A DNA stretch of 64,000 nucleotides, taken from Maricaulis parjimensis. GTDB lineage: Bacteria; Pseudomonadota; Alphaproteobacteria; Caulobacterales; Maricaulaceae. The position numbers were made by a program, and so were the translations under genes. Of this stretch, positions 19,143-27,198 are shown piece after piece. The stretch's first letter is position 1. Each line of letters starts with the position of its first letter. The stretch covers positions 251,094 to 315,093 of the forward strand of contig NZ_JADOTT010000001.1 of NCBI RefSeq assembly GCF_016817355.1. The letters run 5' to 3'. A model generated the notes under the pieces. The model had not been told where the DNA came from. It saw only the letters and a program-made list of their open reading frames with translations, and ran no database searches.

Positions 19143-20212
19143 TTATGCGCGTCCAGCAGCACGGCGCCGGCATGCGCCTTGATCCAGAGATTGAGTTCCA
19201 TCAGGGCCGGATGCTGGAGGTCACCGACAAAATGCCGGGCCACGCGCGGCAGAAGGTCCAGATAGCGTTGCTTGCCATCGCGCACCGCCAGACGCACGAA
19301 AATCCCCAGGATCTTGGCATTGCGCTGAGCACCCAGGACGGCATAGGCCGCATCAAAGCCGGCCGGGTCGGAGATTCCGGCCTGTTCCACGAACCGCGCC
19401 TTCAGCGGCACGGCCAGCTTGCGGTCCACATTACGCCGGGCGTCTTCCAGCAGCGAGACCAGGTCATAGGCCGGGTGCCCCATCAGCGCGTCCTGGAAAT
19501 CGAGCAGGCCCAGCGAGGCCTCGCCGTCCCGGTCCGGCAGGTAGAGCAGGTTTTCCGCGTGGAAGTCGCGCAGCACCAAGCCGGGCGCACAACTCTCCAG
19601 GCGCTTGAAAGCGGCCGACCAAAGCCGATGCCACTCCGCCCGCTCGTCATCGCTCAACTCAATCCCGGCATGCTGGGCCAGATACCAGTCCACGAAGAGG
19701 TCGGCCTCGGCCATCAGAGCCGTCTCATCATAGGCCAGAAGCGGCCAGTCTTCGCCCCCGGCCGAAACATGATCCCCGAATGTGGAACGATAGATCGCCG
19801 CCAGGACATCGACAGCCAGCGCGTAGATCGTGCCCTCATGCAATTGCTGCGGCAGGAGCCGGGCGATCAGATCGTCCCCGAGATCCTCGAGCACAAGAAA
19901 CCCGTGCTCGAAATCTGCCGCGAGGATTTTGGGCGCCGAAAAGCCGCGCTCGCACAGCGCGTTCGAAAGGCCTGCAAAGGCCACGAGATTGGATCCGGCC
20001 AGCCGCGCCGTTGCATTATATCCCAGTTCCGCCCGTTCCTCCGGGCTGGCGCCGGGCGGACAGAGCGGCGCCTCGGCCGCGGCTGGTGCGTCCATCAGCA
20101 TGGCGCTCCGGTCACCGTCCACAAGACGGATATAGCGCCGCGTCGAGGCGTCACCCGCCAGGGGGTTGCGATCAGCCTGGCCCCAGCCGGAGCGGTCCAG
20201 GAATGCGTCCAT
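19139..20212 (-). CDS. amgK: Anomeric MurNAc/GlcNAc kinase (AmgK-type aminoglycoside phosphotransferase family)
   Basis: An APH-fold small-molecule kinase: ATP-binding N-lobe GDASTRRYIRL, the catalytic loop LRDFHAENLLYLP and the metal-binding LLDFQDALMG. Coupling to MurU points to phosphorylation of recycled MurNAc/GlcNAc at C1. Two starts are possible: ATG 20212 (357 residues, 13 bp after the tsaE stop) or ATG 20260 (373 residues, overlapping tsaE by 35 bp). I prefer 20212 because MDAFLDRSGWG resembles the family N-terminus, but neither has a good Shine-Dalgarno. Confidence 0.83.
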   Translation of the reverse strand: MDAFLDRSGWGQADRNPLAGDASTRRYIRLVDGDRSAMLMDAPAAAEAPLCPPGASPEERAELGYNATARLAGSNLVAFAGLSNALCERGFSAPKILAADFEHGFLVLEDLGDDLIARLLPQQLHEGTIYALAVDVLAAIYRSTFGDHVSAGGEDWPLLAYDETALMAEADLFVDWYLAQHAGIELSDDERAEWHRLWSAAFKRLESCAPGLVLRDFHAENLLYLPDRDGEASLGLLDFQDALMGHPAYDLVSLLEDARRNVDRKLAVPLKARFVEQAGISDPAGFDAAYAVLGAQRNAKILGIFVRLAVRDGKQRYLDLLPRVARHFVGDLQHPALMELNLWIKAHAGAVLLDAHK

Positions 20213-20225
20213 CGCCGAAGCGCGA

Positions 20226-20690
20226 TCAGATGTCGTCAATGCGGGTCTCCCACCGTCCATATCCCGTTAGCCGGGCTTCTCGGCCTGTCTGCGAACCCTC
20301 CAATGTTTCGAGCCGGATTTCCAGCCGGTCGGGCGGCAAATGCTCGCCCAGCCGGTCCGGCCATTCGACCAGGCAGATGGCCGTGTCGAACGCCTCGTCC
20401 AGCCCCAGCTCCTCCAGTTCGGACGGGTCCTCGATCCGGTAGAGGTCGGCATGCCACAACTCGCCGCCATCCAGGCAGTCATAGAGTTGCACGATTGTGT
20501 AGGTCGGGCTGGGTGCATCCTTCACGCCGCACAAACGCGCGATCACGCCGCGCGCGAGCGTGGTTTTACCTGTACCCAGGTCTCCCGTGAGCAGGATCAC
20601 GTCTGCGGCACCCAGAAGAGCCGCAAGCCGCGCCGAAAACGCGTCGGTTGCGGCGAGATCATCAAGCCTGATTGAGCGTGTCATCCCCAT
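20226..20690 (-). CDS. tsaE: tRNA threonylcarbamoyladenosine biosynthesis ATPase TsaE
   Basis: ATPase that cycles the TsaB-TsaD complex during t6A37 formation. The 154 residues contain the Walker A motif GDLGTGKT (residues 36-43), SPTYTIVQLYD, HADLYRIEDPSELEELGLDEAF and the VEWPDRLGEHLP segment. All are standard TsaE features. First gene of the minus-strand set with amgK, murU, addB and addA. TsaD, its partner, is encoded at about 55 kb in this window. Confidence 0.95.
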   Translation of the reverse strand: MGMTRSIRLDDLAATDAFSARLAALLGAADVILLTGDLGTGKTTLARGVIARLCGVKDAPSPTYTIVQLYDCLDGGELWHADLYRIEDPSELEELGLDEAFDTAICLVEWPDRLGEHLPPDRLEIRLETLEGSQTGREARLTGYGRWETRIDDI

Positions 20691-20793
20691 GCCCAGCGAT
20701 TAGCGAAGCCCGCACCCGGCGACAAGCGGTGAGGCTGAATCTTGACTCGTCCATGAACACTGTTCATTTCCCCAAGGGTCCACGGAGTGAAGC

Positions 20794-21114
20794 ATGCCGA
20801 AGATTACCTATATCGAGTTCAACGGAAACGAGCACGAAATCGACGTCCCCGCCGGACTGTCGGTCATGGAAGGCGCTGTGCGCAACCTGGTTCCCGGTAT
20901 CGACGCCGATTGCGGTGGGGCATGCGCCTGCGCGACCTGCCATGTCTATGTCGACGCGGCCTGGACCGACAAGACGGGCGCCCGCGAAGCCATGGAAGAC
21001 TCCATGCTCGATTTCGCCGACCATGTTCAGGACAATTCCCGCCTGTCCTGCCAGATCAAGGTCACCGACGAGCTGGACGGCCTCATCGTCCGCATGCCGG
21101 AACATCAGGGCTGA
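20794..21114 (+). CDS. [2Fe-2S] ferredoxin, adrenodoxin/FdxB type
   Basis: 106-residue electron carrier. Ligand cysteines are C40, C46, C49 and C86 in the C-X5-C-X2-C...C pattern of the vertebrate/adrenodoxin type, within [16 protein letters not shown]. An extra C44 lies between the ligands. The [18 protein letters not shown]-terminus and C-terminal [10 protein letters not shown] fit the family. It probably serves Fe-S cluster assembly or a P450, which cannot be told from context. It is a single gene on the plus strand between divL and tsaE, both on the other strand; AAGGGTCCACGGAGTGAAGC provides the upstream ribosome binding site. Confidence 0.92.
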   Translation: MPKITYIEFNGNEHEIDVPAGLSVMEGAVRNLVPGIDADCGGACACATCHVYVDAAWTDKTGAREAMEDSMLDFADHVQDNSRLSCQIKVTDELDGLIVRMPEHQG

Positions 21115-21135
21115 TCCTGAAAATTCGCCGGGGCG

Positions 21136-23604
21136 TCAGACCTTCCCGGCTTGCACCGTCCCGGTCAGACCCAGTTCCGGCGGCACCGCATCACCATGCG
21201 GTTCGCGCGGCAGATGGCAGGCCACCCGCGTGCCCTTGCCCGGTTCCGACTGGAGCTCGACCCAGCCACCGTGCAATTCAGCGATTTCCTTCACCAGCGC
21301 CAGGCCGAGACCGGCGCCGCCCCGCTCGCCACGCGAGAAGCGCTCGAACACGCTGGCCTGTTTCTCCGGCGCGATGCCCTCACCATCATCAACGACCCAC
21401 AGGGTGAGCTCGTCTTGCTTGGCCTGGGCGCCGATGGTGACATGGCCTTCCACCTCGACATGGCGGATCGCGTTGGACAGCAGGTTCATGGAAACCTGTT
21501 TCAAACGATTGCGGTCCGCGCGGAGCAGACCGATTTCGCTGTCGACATCGACCTCCAGCTTGATCTTGTGATGGTCGGCGCGCGCCTGGACCAGTTCGGC
21601 GGCCTCGCGCACCACCTCACCCAGATCCACATCGCCCAGATCCAGCTCCAGCTGACCGGCATCAATCGCGGCAACGTCGAGAATGTCATCGACCAGCTTA
21701 GCCAGATGTTCGGCGGCCTGCTGGATCGCACTCATCGGCTCGCGCTGGCGGTCTGACAACTCGCCGGCAAAGCCCTGGGCCAGCATGTCGGCATAGCCAT
21801 TGATCGTCGTGAGCGGTGTCCGCAGCTGGTAGGAGACGTGCTCGACGAATTCCGTCTTGATGCGTTCGGAAGTTTCCAGCGCCTCGGCGCGTTCGCGCAG
21901 GGCTTCCTCGATCCGGCGGCTGTCGGTGACATCATCCCAGCAGATCAGCGTCGCGCCATCGGGCAGCGGTCGCGTCAGATAGGTCAGCACGCGGCCATCG
22001 GACCGGCGCATCTCGCCTGTCACCTGTTTGCGCGCCTGCGGGCTGGGATCGGTGACCCGCCCCTTGATATCGGTCCACACCCGGTCATCGGCGAACAGGC
22101 TGGCACAGGTCTCGGCCACGGCATCGAATTCCGGCTGCCCGTCCAGCTCCACCGCTTCAAAGCCCCAAAGATCCTCGAAAGCATTATTGTGCAGCTGAAG
22201 ACGACCATTCGCGCCGAACACGGCAACAGCCTCGTGAAGCTTGTCGAGCGTGGCCCGCTGGACATTGATCAGCGTGTTGTAGCGCGCCGTCAGCGCCATC
22301 TCGTCGGTCTTGTCCTCGAAGATCAGCATCAGACCGCCCAGCGGGTGACGCTGCCGGGCGACACGCAGCGTCCGGCCATCGGGCAGGGGCCACAACTCGT
22401 CCGGCGTTTCCTCGGTCGAGGGCTGGTCATAACGGGCCAGCTCATGGGACTTCCAGTCGGCATAATCCGCCTGCTCCGGAAGCAGGCGTTTCTCGCGCAT
22501 CCGGTCAAGGAACTGGCCATGCCCCGGCCGCTCATTGAGCCAGGCATCATCCAGCTTGAAGAGACGGGAGAAAGCCGTGTTGTAGAAGTTGAGCCGCTGC
22601 GACCGGTCAAACACCACGACAGCCTCGGCCATATGGTTCAGCGTTTCGTCATGGGCGCGGCGGAAGCGTTTCAAGGCGGCCTTGGCTTCCTCGCCCTCTG
22701 TGACGTCGATCGCGAATCCGGCGGCCCCGCCGGAAACCGGGAAGACCTGGAATTGCAGGGCCCGGCGGCGGCCTTCGACCACAACCACCCGGCTGTCACT
22801 GACCGGCGTGCCGTCGGCTGTGGCCCGCTGGGCCTGCTCGACCATGGCATTGTCCAGCGCCACCTGTTCCTGCAGAACTTCGTCGAGCGCCTTGCCCTCG
22901 ACAGCGGCGACATAGGCCTGGTTCACCCATTCCAGCCGGCCGGAAGAATTCATCCGCCAGGCCGGGAAAGGCGCACGACCCAGCATGTCGAGGAAAGCCA
23001 TCGGGTCTTGCGAGACCAGACGGCGGGCCTCTTCGATCCGGCCCCGCGCCCCGGACTCCTCCAGGCCGCGGATCGTGGCATCGGACAGCCAGACAACAAG
23101 CTGGGTTCCCGCCGGGCGGCCATCCACTTCCAGGAAGCGGCCGCTGGGCCCCAGCACAGTGAGGGAGAAAGGCTGCCCCTTCTGGGCCAGATCGTGGAAG
23201 CGGCGGCGCAGCGTGGTTTCCTCACCACCGGCCGAGCGGGCCTCATAATCGGCGAGACCTTCCATCAGGATGCCGGCCGGATTGGGGCCGTCACTGGCTT
23301 CGGCAAAACGCAGAAGCGAGGCCAGGGCCACGGATGAGCCGAAGATCCGCGGCTCGCCCCAGCCCTTGTCGTCCTCGTCAAACGGTGCCTGGTCCCAGAC
23401 CAGAACGAGACCGGGATGCGCACCGAACACGCTGTCGGCGCGGGAGACACGATCTTCCAGTTCAGCCAGTTTGCGGCGCCAGACGAGTTGCGCACCGCGC
23501 GCACCGGCCGTCAGCCGGTAGGCCCACAAACCCACGGCCACAGCGAAAGCCATGGCTCCGATAGTGACGATCAGTGTCACGATCTGGAATGTCTGTCCCG
23601 TCAT
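21136..23604 (-). CDS. divL: DivL-type PAS-domain kinase with Tyr in place of the phosphoacceptor His
   Basis: The 822 residues contain one N-terminal membrane helix (about residues 8-30), several PAS-like regions, a HisKA-like dimerisation domain and a complete HATPase (N box MNLLSNAIRHV, DDGEGIAP, GGAGLGLALVKEI). In the H box the usual SHELRTPL reads SYQLRTPL: codon 592, at 21829-21831, is TAC (Tyr). This substitution defines Caulobacter DivL (Tyr550), which controls the CckA-CtrA cell-cycle pathway at the pole. It is somewhat longer than Caulobacter DivL (769). Function is inferred from this residue and the architecture. Confidence 0.85.
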   Translation of the reverse strand: MTGQTFQIVTLIVTIGAMAFAVAVGLWAYRLTAGARGAQLVWRRKLAELEDRVSRADSVFGAHPGLVLVWDQAPFDEDDKGWGEPRIFGSSVALASLLRFAEASDGPNPAGILMEGLADYEARSAGGEETTLRRRFHDLAQKGQPFSLTVLGPSGRFLEVDGRPAGTQLVVWLSDATIRGLEESGARGRIEEARRLVSQDPMAFLDMLGRAPFPAWRMNSSGRLEWVNQAYVAAVEGKALDEVLQEQVALDNAMVEQAQRATADGTPVSDSRVVVVEGRRRALQFQVFPVSGGAAGFAIDVTEGEEAKAALKRFRRAHDETLNHMAEAVVVFDRSQRLNFYNTAFSRLFKLDDAWLNERPGHGQFLDRMREKRLLPEQADYADWKSHELARYDQPSTEETPDELWPLPDGRTLRVARQRHPLGGLMLIFEDKTDEMALTARYNTLINVQRATLDKLHEAVAVFGANGRLQLHNNAFEDLWGFEAVELDGQPEFDAVAETCASLFADDRVWTDIKGRVTDPSPQARKQVTGEMRRSDGRVLTYLTRPLPDGATLICWDDVTDSRRIEEALRERAEALETSERIKTEFVEHVSYQLRTPLTTINGYADMLAQGFAGELSDRQREPMSAIQQAAEHLAKLVDDILDVAAIDAGQLELDLGDVDLGEVVREAAELVQARADHHKIKLEVDVDSEIGLLRADRNRLKQVSMNLLSNAIRHVEVEGHVTIGAQAKQDELTLWVVDDGEGIAPEKQASVFERFSRGERGGAGLGLALVKEIAELHGGWVELQSEPGKGTRVACHLPREPHGDAVPPELGLTGTVQAGKV

Positions 23605-23858
23605 AGAGTTCGCCCTGGGTGTGGCCCACCCCCGTTGATCCAGAGGCCCTCACGAATCACCATCATACCGGTCCGGCGACTCGCGGGCGACGCCCGGCTA
23701 AGACAAAAACTTAATAAGTTATAGACCCTGCCGCACCCATCCGTCGAAAACCTGTGGATCGGCAGCGGACAACACCTGACAGGCCGGGCGGATCGGCGCG
23801 CTGGCCGCGGCAAACGCTTGGACTGAACTCAACTGTGGAAAGCGGATGCGGCGGCCCG

Positions 23859-24314
23859 TCAACGCAGACGGACTTCGCCCAGGCGGTACTCGAACAGGAC
23901 CACGCAGTTCTGCAGCGGCGTTCCGGACTGCAGCGGCTGGAACTGCCATTGCGACACAGCGCGGCGGCTGACCCGGTTGAACGGACCGCTGGGCACGGCG
24001 TGCGCAATCCGCACATCATCCACCTGCCCGTCTGCCAGCACATTGAACCGGACCACGACCCAGCCTTGCCGGCCCCGCACCCAGGCCGAATGCGGATAGT
24101 CCGGCATGCCGGCGGAAACAGCGGCCAGCGTCGATCCCTGGCAGTCACCCTCACCGATCAGGCGCGACACATTCGGCGGAACCGGCAATTCATCACGCGG
24201 CACGAATGGGCCACGATCCCGCTCCAGAAGGGAGGGTGTCAGGCCACCGGTCACAGAGCCGCAGGACGACAGCAGGCCGCTCACGACCAGCAGGAGGATC
24301 AAAGTCAGACGCAT
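23859..24314 (-). CDS. Lipoprotein with TonB C-terminal domain
   Basis: The 151-residue product has a lipoprotein signal (lipobox LLSSC, Cys18) and no membrane anchor helix. Its C-terminal half is a TonB-C fold: MPDYPHSAWVRGRQGWVVVRFNVLADGQVDDVRIAHAVPSGPFN, then AVSQWQFQPLQSG. It is a free-standing TonB-C-like lipoprotein, not a full energy transducer, because it has no proline-rich spanning region. It likely binds an outer-membrane partner or peptidoglycan. The 254 bp between it and divL show no gene. Confidence 0.8.
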   Translation of the reverse strand: MRLTLILLLVVSGLLSSCGSVTGGLTPSLLERDRGPFVPRDELPVPPNVSRLIGEGDCQGSTLAAVSAGMPDYPHSAWVRGRQGWVVVRFNVLADGQVDDVRIAHAVPSGPFNRVSRRAVSQWQFQPLQSGTPLQNCVVLFEYRLGEVRLR

Positions 24315-24517
24315 GCCGCGACGCTAGCCAATTGCTGTCCCGACACAAGTATGCTCGTCAGGTTGCAGCGGAACGAAGATTGAACAATTTTTGAAGACTT
24401 GATTAAGACGTTCATTTTTCGGCCCCGAACTTGTACGGTAAGCCCTGTATGGGTGAGGGGCCGCGCCGATTTGGGACAGATCGGCCCGGATGCCTTGTGT
24501 AAGAGGTGCGTTGAACC

Positions 24518-26404
24518 ATGTCTTTGTTGCCGACTGCGCATGCCGGGCAAGCCTTCGGGGCTCGCCGGATCGATTTTTACGCTGTCTCCGGCGAAGTGAC
24601 CGGCTCCGATGCGGGCTCCGGTCGCGTCCGGGACAATGAGGGCGTCGACCATGATGTCCGCCTGCTGGAGCGCACCAGCGCCCTGGCCCCCGGCGACAAT
24701 GCCACCCTGCTGCGCGTGCAGTCGGGCCCCAATCGCCGTTCCCGCCCTGTCGCCATCATCAATCACTCGCGCGATGTCTGGATGCGGGCCTCGCCGGATG
24801 CGACCTCGCTCCTCGCGCGCAGCGGCATCACCCGCTCCTTCAATTGGTGGCTGTCCATTCTCCTGCTTGCGCTGACGGCATTCACTGCAGTCTGGCCGCA
24901 ATTGCACGTCTTCTTCTCCGAACTGTTCGGCTCCGCCATGGCCGGCGTTCCGGCGTTCAACATCTACAATGAAATCAACATGCTGCTGCCGTCGCTTTCC
25001 GGCTGGCGGCTTGAGAACGTGCTGCCGTCCGGCTTGCTCGACAGCATTGCTGCCTTGGGCGTCGTGGAAACGGCACAGCTGACCGAATGGGGGCTGGCAG
25101 CCGGTGGACTGGTCTTGTCCCTGCTCGCCTTTTCGGCCCGCTCCTGGCGGCTTGTCTACATGCCGATCCTGGCAGGCTTCACCCTGGCCGCCGGCACCAT
25201 TCTGGGCGGTGCGGGCGCAACCCTGATCCTGATCGGCGGCGCGGTCGTCCTGTTCCTGCTGGGCGGGCTGATCAACCGCATCCGTGATGCCGGACGCTTC
25301 AATGCCCGCATCGAACGCCTGGCCGAGCATGCCCTGCGCAACCCGCCGCAAGAAGGTGTCCGCGCCTCTGCCCCGGCGGACGACGCCCTGACCGGCGCGG
25401 CCGCTGCAACCGCCATCGCCAGCGCCGCTGCCATGGCGCACGGTGCCGATGAGGCCATTGCCGAACCGGCCGAGATGCCCGCAGAAGCCACAGCACTGGA
25501 TGCAACGCCGGCAGAACCGGACGCGGATTCGTCCAATGGTGAAGCCGAAGCCAGCGCACCGATCGAGCTCCCGCCTGTCGCCTCGGCCGAAGAGGCCCGC
25601 GCCGAGAGCGAAGACGAGCCGGAGACCGTAGACGCGGCCTCCCCCGACACACCGGTCGACGAAGCCTCGACGGAAACGGTCGAAGCCGAAGCGGATACCG
25701 CACCGGAAGGCGCGGACATGGTCGAGAACACCGAAGCTGAAGCCGAGGCCGAGCCGGTCGCAGAAACCGCGGACGAGGCAGCCGCTGAGCCGGCCGACAC
25801 AGATGCGCCTGCAGCTGAGACAGCAGACGCGGCCGAAGATGATGACGATCTGCCCAGTCTTGATGCCGTTGCCGCGGCGGCGGCTCTGAGCGCGGCCGAA
25901 GAAGGCGGGGAAAGCCCGGCCGTGTCGTCTGCCAGCGAAGAGACACAGACCGATGCCGAGCCGGCCGAGCTTGCTGATGACCGCACCATGGCGATGGCAC
26001 CGCCGCCGCCCATGCCGTCCAGCAATGCCGAACCGGCCGCTGAAACGCCCGCAGATCCGGAAGCGGCTGACACAACGGATTCCGCCCCGGCTGCGACTGA
26101 AGAGGCCGCTCCAGCCGTTGAGCCGGACGTCCCGGCCGAACCGGTCACCCCGGACGCCGCACCGGAAGACATGGCCCCGATCGCCTCGCCGCTCCAGGCA
26201 CCGCCGCAATCAGAAGCTCTCGCCGGCGTGGAATCCCGTGTCGAGGAAGCCGTCACAGCAGCCGCCACGGCGCCGGAACCGGCCATGGTGGATGATCCGA
26301 TGATGGAAGATGACGGTCCGGACCCGATGATGGAGCGGGCGCACGAAAGCGATCTGGCGCCGGGCGCTCCGGAACTGGAAATGGAAAAAGATCCGGCGGA
26401 ATAA
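24518..26404 (+). CDS. Membrane protein with long acidic Ala/Glu/Pro-rich tail, function unknown
   Basis: 628 residues in two halves. Residues 1-90 look soluble and beta-rich (FYAVSGEVTGSD..., HDVRLLERTSALAPGD). Hydrophobic segments then lie near 111-130, 191-206, 213-232 and 233-252. Residues about 281-628 are low complexity: Ala, Glu, Asp and Pro dominate, with almost no Lys, aromatic residues or hydrophobic runs. The tail is therefore predicted to be disordered and strongly acidic, probably on the cytoplasmic side. The frame holds with alphaproteobacterial codon use, and a terminator follows. I do not recognise the family. A 5' leader hairpin (GCCGAT/ATCGGC at 24465-24485) precedes it. Confidence 0.75.
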   Translation: MSLLPTAHAGQAFGARRIDFYAVSGEVTGSDAGSGRVRDNEGVDHDVRLLERTSALAPGDNATLLRVQSGPNRRSRPVAIINHSRDVWMRASPDATSLLARSGITRSFNWWLSILLLALTAFTAVWPQLHVFFSELFGSAMAGVPAFNIYNEINMLLPSLSGWRLENVLPSGLLDSIAALGVVETAQLTEWGLAAGGLVLSLLAFSARSWRLVYMPILAGFTLAAGTILGGAGATLILIGGAVVLFLLGGLINRIRDAGRFNARIERLAEHALRNPPQEGVRASAPADDALTGAAAATAIASAAAMAHGADEAIAEPAEMPAEATALDATPAEPDADSSNGEAEASAPIELPPVASAEEARAESEDEPETVDAASPDTPVDEASTETVEAEADTAPEGADMVENTEAEAEAEPVAETADEAAAEPADTDAPAAETADAAEDDDDLPSLDAVAAAAALSAAEEGGESPAVSSASEETQTDAEPAELADDRTMAMAPPPPMPSSNAEPAAETPADPEAADTTDSAPAATEEAAPAVEPDVPAEPVTPDAAPEDMAPIASPLQAPPQSEALAGVESRVEEAVTAAATAPEPAMVDDPMMEDDGPDPMMERAHESDLAPGAPELEMEKDPAE

Positions 26405-26426
26405 GGCCCGATCCCGAACAAGACAG

Positions 26427-26454
26427 AGGGGCGCTAGACGGCGCCCCTTTTTCT
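26427..26454 (+). terminator. Intrinsic terminator after the acidic-tail membrane protein
   Basis: AGGGGCGC (26427-26434) pairs with GCGCCCCT (26441-26448) around a 6-base loop, followed by TTTTTC. It overlaps the last bases of the convergent ptsH gene. Confidence 0.85.
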
Positions 26455-26728
26455 ATTCGGTTTCGTGAAATCCGGCTTCGACCAATTCGGCCAGAGAGGC
26501 CACGGCCTCTTCGGCGTCCGGCCCTGAGGTTTCAATGCCGATCTCGGACCCCTTGCTGGCCGCAAGCATCAGCAATTCCATGATGGAATCCGCATTCACG
26601 GTTTCGCCATCCCGAGAGACGTGAATCTCCGCGTCAAAGCCCTGGGCCATTTCCACGAATTTGGCCGCGGCACGCGCATGCAGTCCGCGCGCATTGCAGA
26701 TCGTCACCCGGCGGGCCGCTGTCGTCAC
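26453..26728 (-). CDS. ptsH: Phosphocarrier protein HPr
   Basis: Phosphoryl carrier of the PTS. The active His17 sits in NARGLHARAAAKF, and the regulatory-serine position Ser48 is kept in ADSIMELLMLAAS. 91 residues is normal. The partner EIIA gene overlaps by 4 bp upstream. In alphaproteobacteria this pair usually forms a regulatory, not sugar-importing, PTS linked to ChvG/ChvI. No permease genes are present here, which agrees. Confidence 0.95.
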   Translation of the reverse strand: MTTAARRVTICNARGLHARAAAKFVEMAQGFDAEIHVSRDGETVNADSIMELLMLAASKGSEIGIETSGPDAEEAVASLAELVEAGFHETE

Positions 26729-27141
26729 TTGCCTGCCCCTTCAAGAACGCTGGAGGCGATCGCGATATAGCGCTTGCCGGCGTCCTGACCCATGCGCGCC
26801 AGACTGTCCAGATCGGCCCGCGAGCGCGCCTCTGCCAGCTTGATCAGCATGGGAAGATTCACCCCGGCAATGACCTCGACCTTGCCCGGCTCGAGCAGGG
26901 AGATGGCCAGATTGGACGGTGTCCCGCCAAACATGTCGGTGAGGACCAGCACGCCTTCGCCGCGATCCACATCCGCGATCGCATCGCGGATATCCGCGCG
27001 CCGTTTCTCCATGTCGTCATCCGGCCCGATACAAACCGCGACAAACGCATCCATGGGCCCCACCACGTGTTCCGTGGCGGCGACAAATTCATCGGCCAGA
27101 CGGCCATGAGAGACGACGACGACTCCGATCATGGAAATCAT
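26725..27141 (-). CDS. PTS EIIA component, mannose (ManX) family
   Basis: 138-residue EIIA domain with the phosphorylated His12 in VVVVSHGRLADEFV and the conserved loop LVLTDMFGGTPSNLA. No EIIB, IIC or IID genes are nearby, so it is likely a regulatory acceptor from HPr. Starts at ATG 27141 or ATG 27132; neither has a clear ribosome binding site. It lies 57 bp after the chvG stop, where many relatives carry hprK (and sometimes rapZ). Neither gene is present here. Confidence 0.92.
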   Translation of the reverse strand: MISMIGVVVVSHGRLADEFVAATEHVVGPMDAFVAVCIGPDDDMEKRRADIRDAIADVDRGEGVLVLTDMFGGTPSNLAISLLEPGKVEVIAGVNLPMLIKLAEARSRADLDSLARMGQDAGKRYIAIASSVLEGAGK

Positions 27142-27198
27142 CTAAACGCGGCTTTACCCGGCGGGAAAGCGTCTTTTTGCAACGCGAACGGCAAATTG

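Noticed and set aside
21829-21831. Sequence error as the cause of Tyr at the kinase H-box
   Set aside because: The ATP-binding domain is intact and the frame is clean, and the surrounding SYQLRTPL matches the known DivL variant, so Tyr is likely real.
24305-26421. 634- and 421-codon minus frames opposite the acidic-tail gene
   Set aside because: Gly/Ser/Arg-rich mirror images of an Ala/Glu-rich tail. The plus frame has a start, membrane helices and a terminator.
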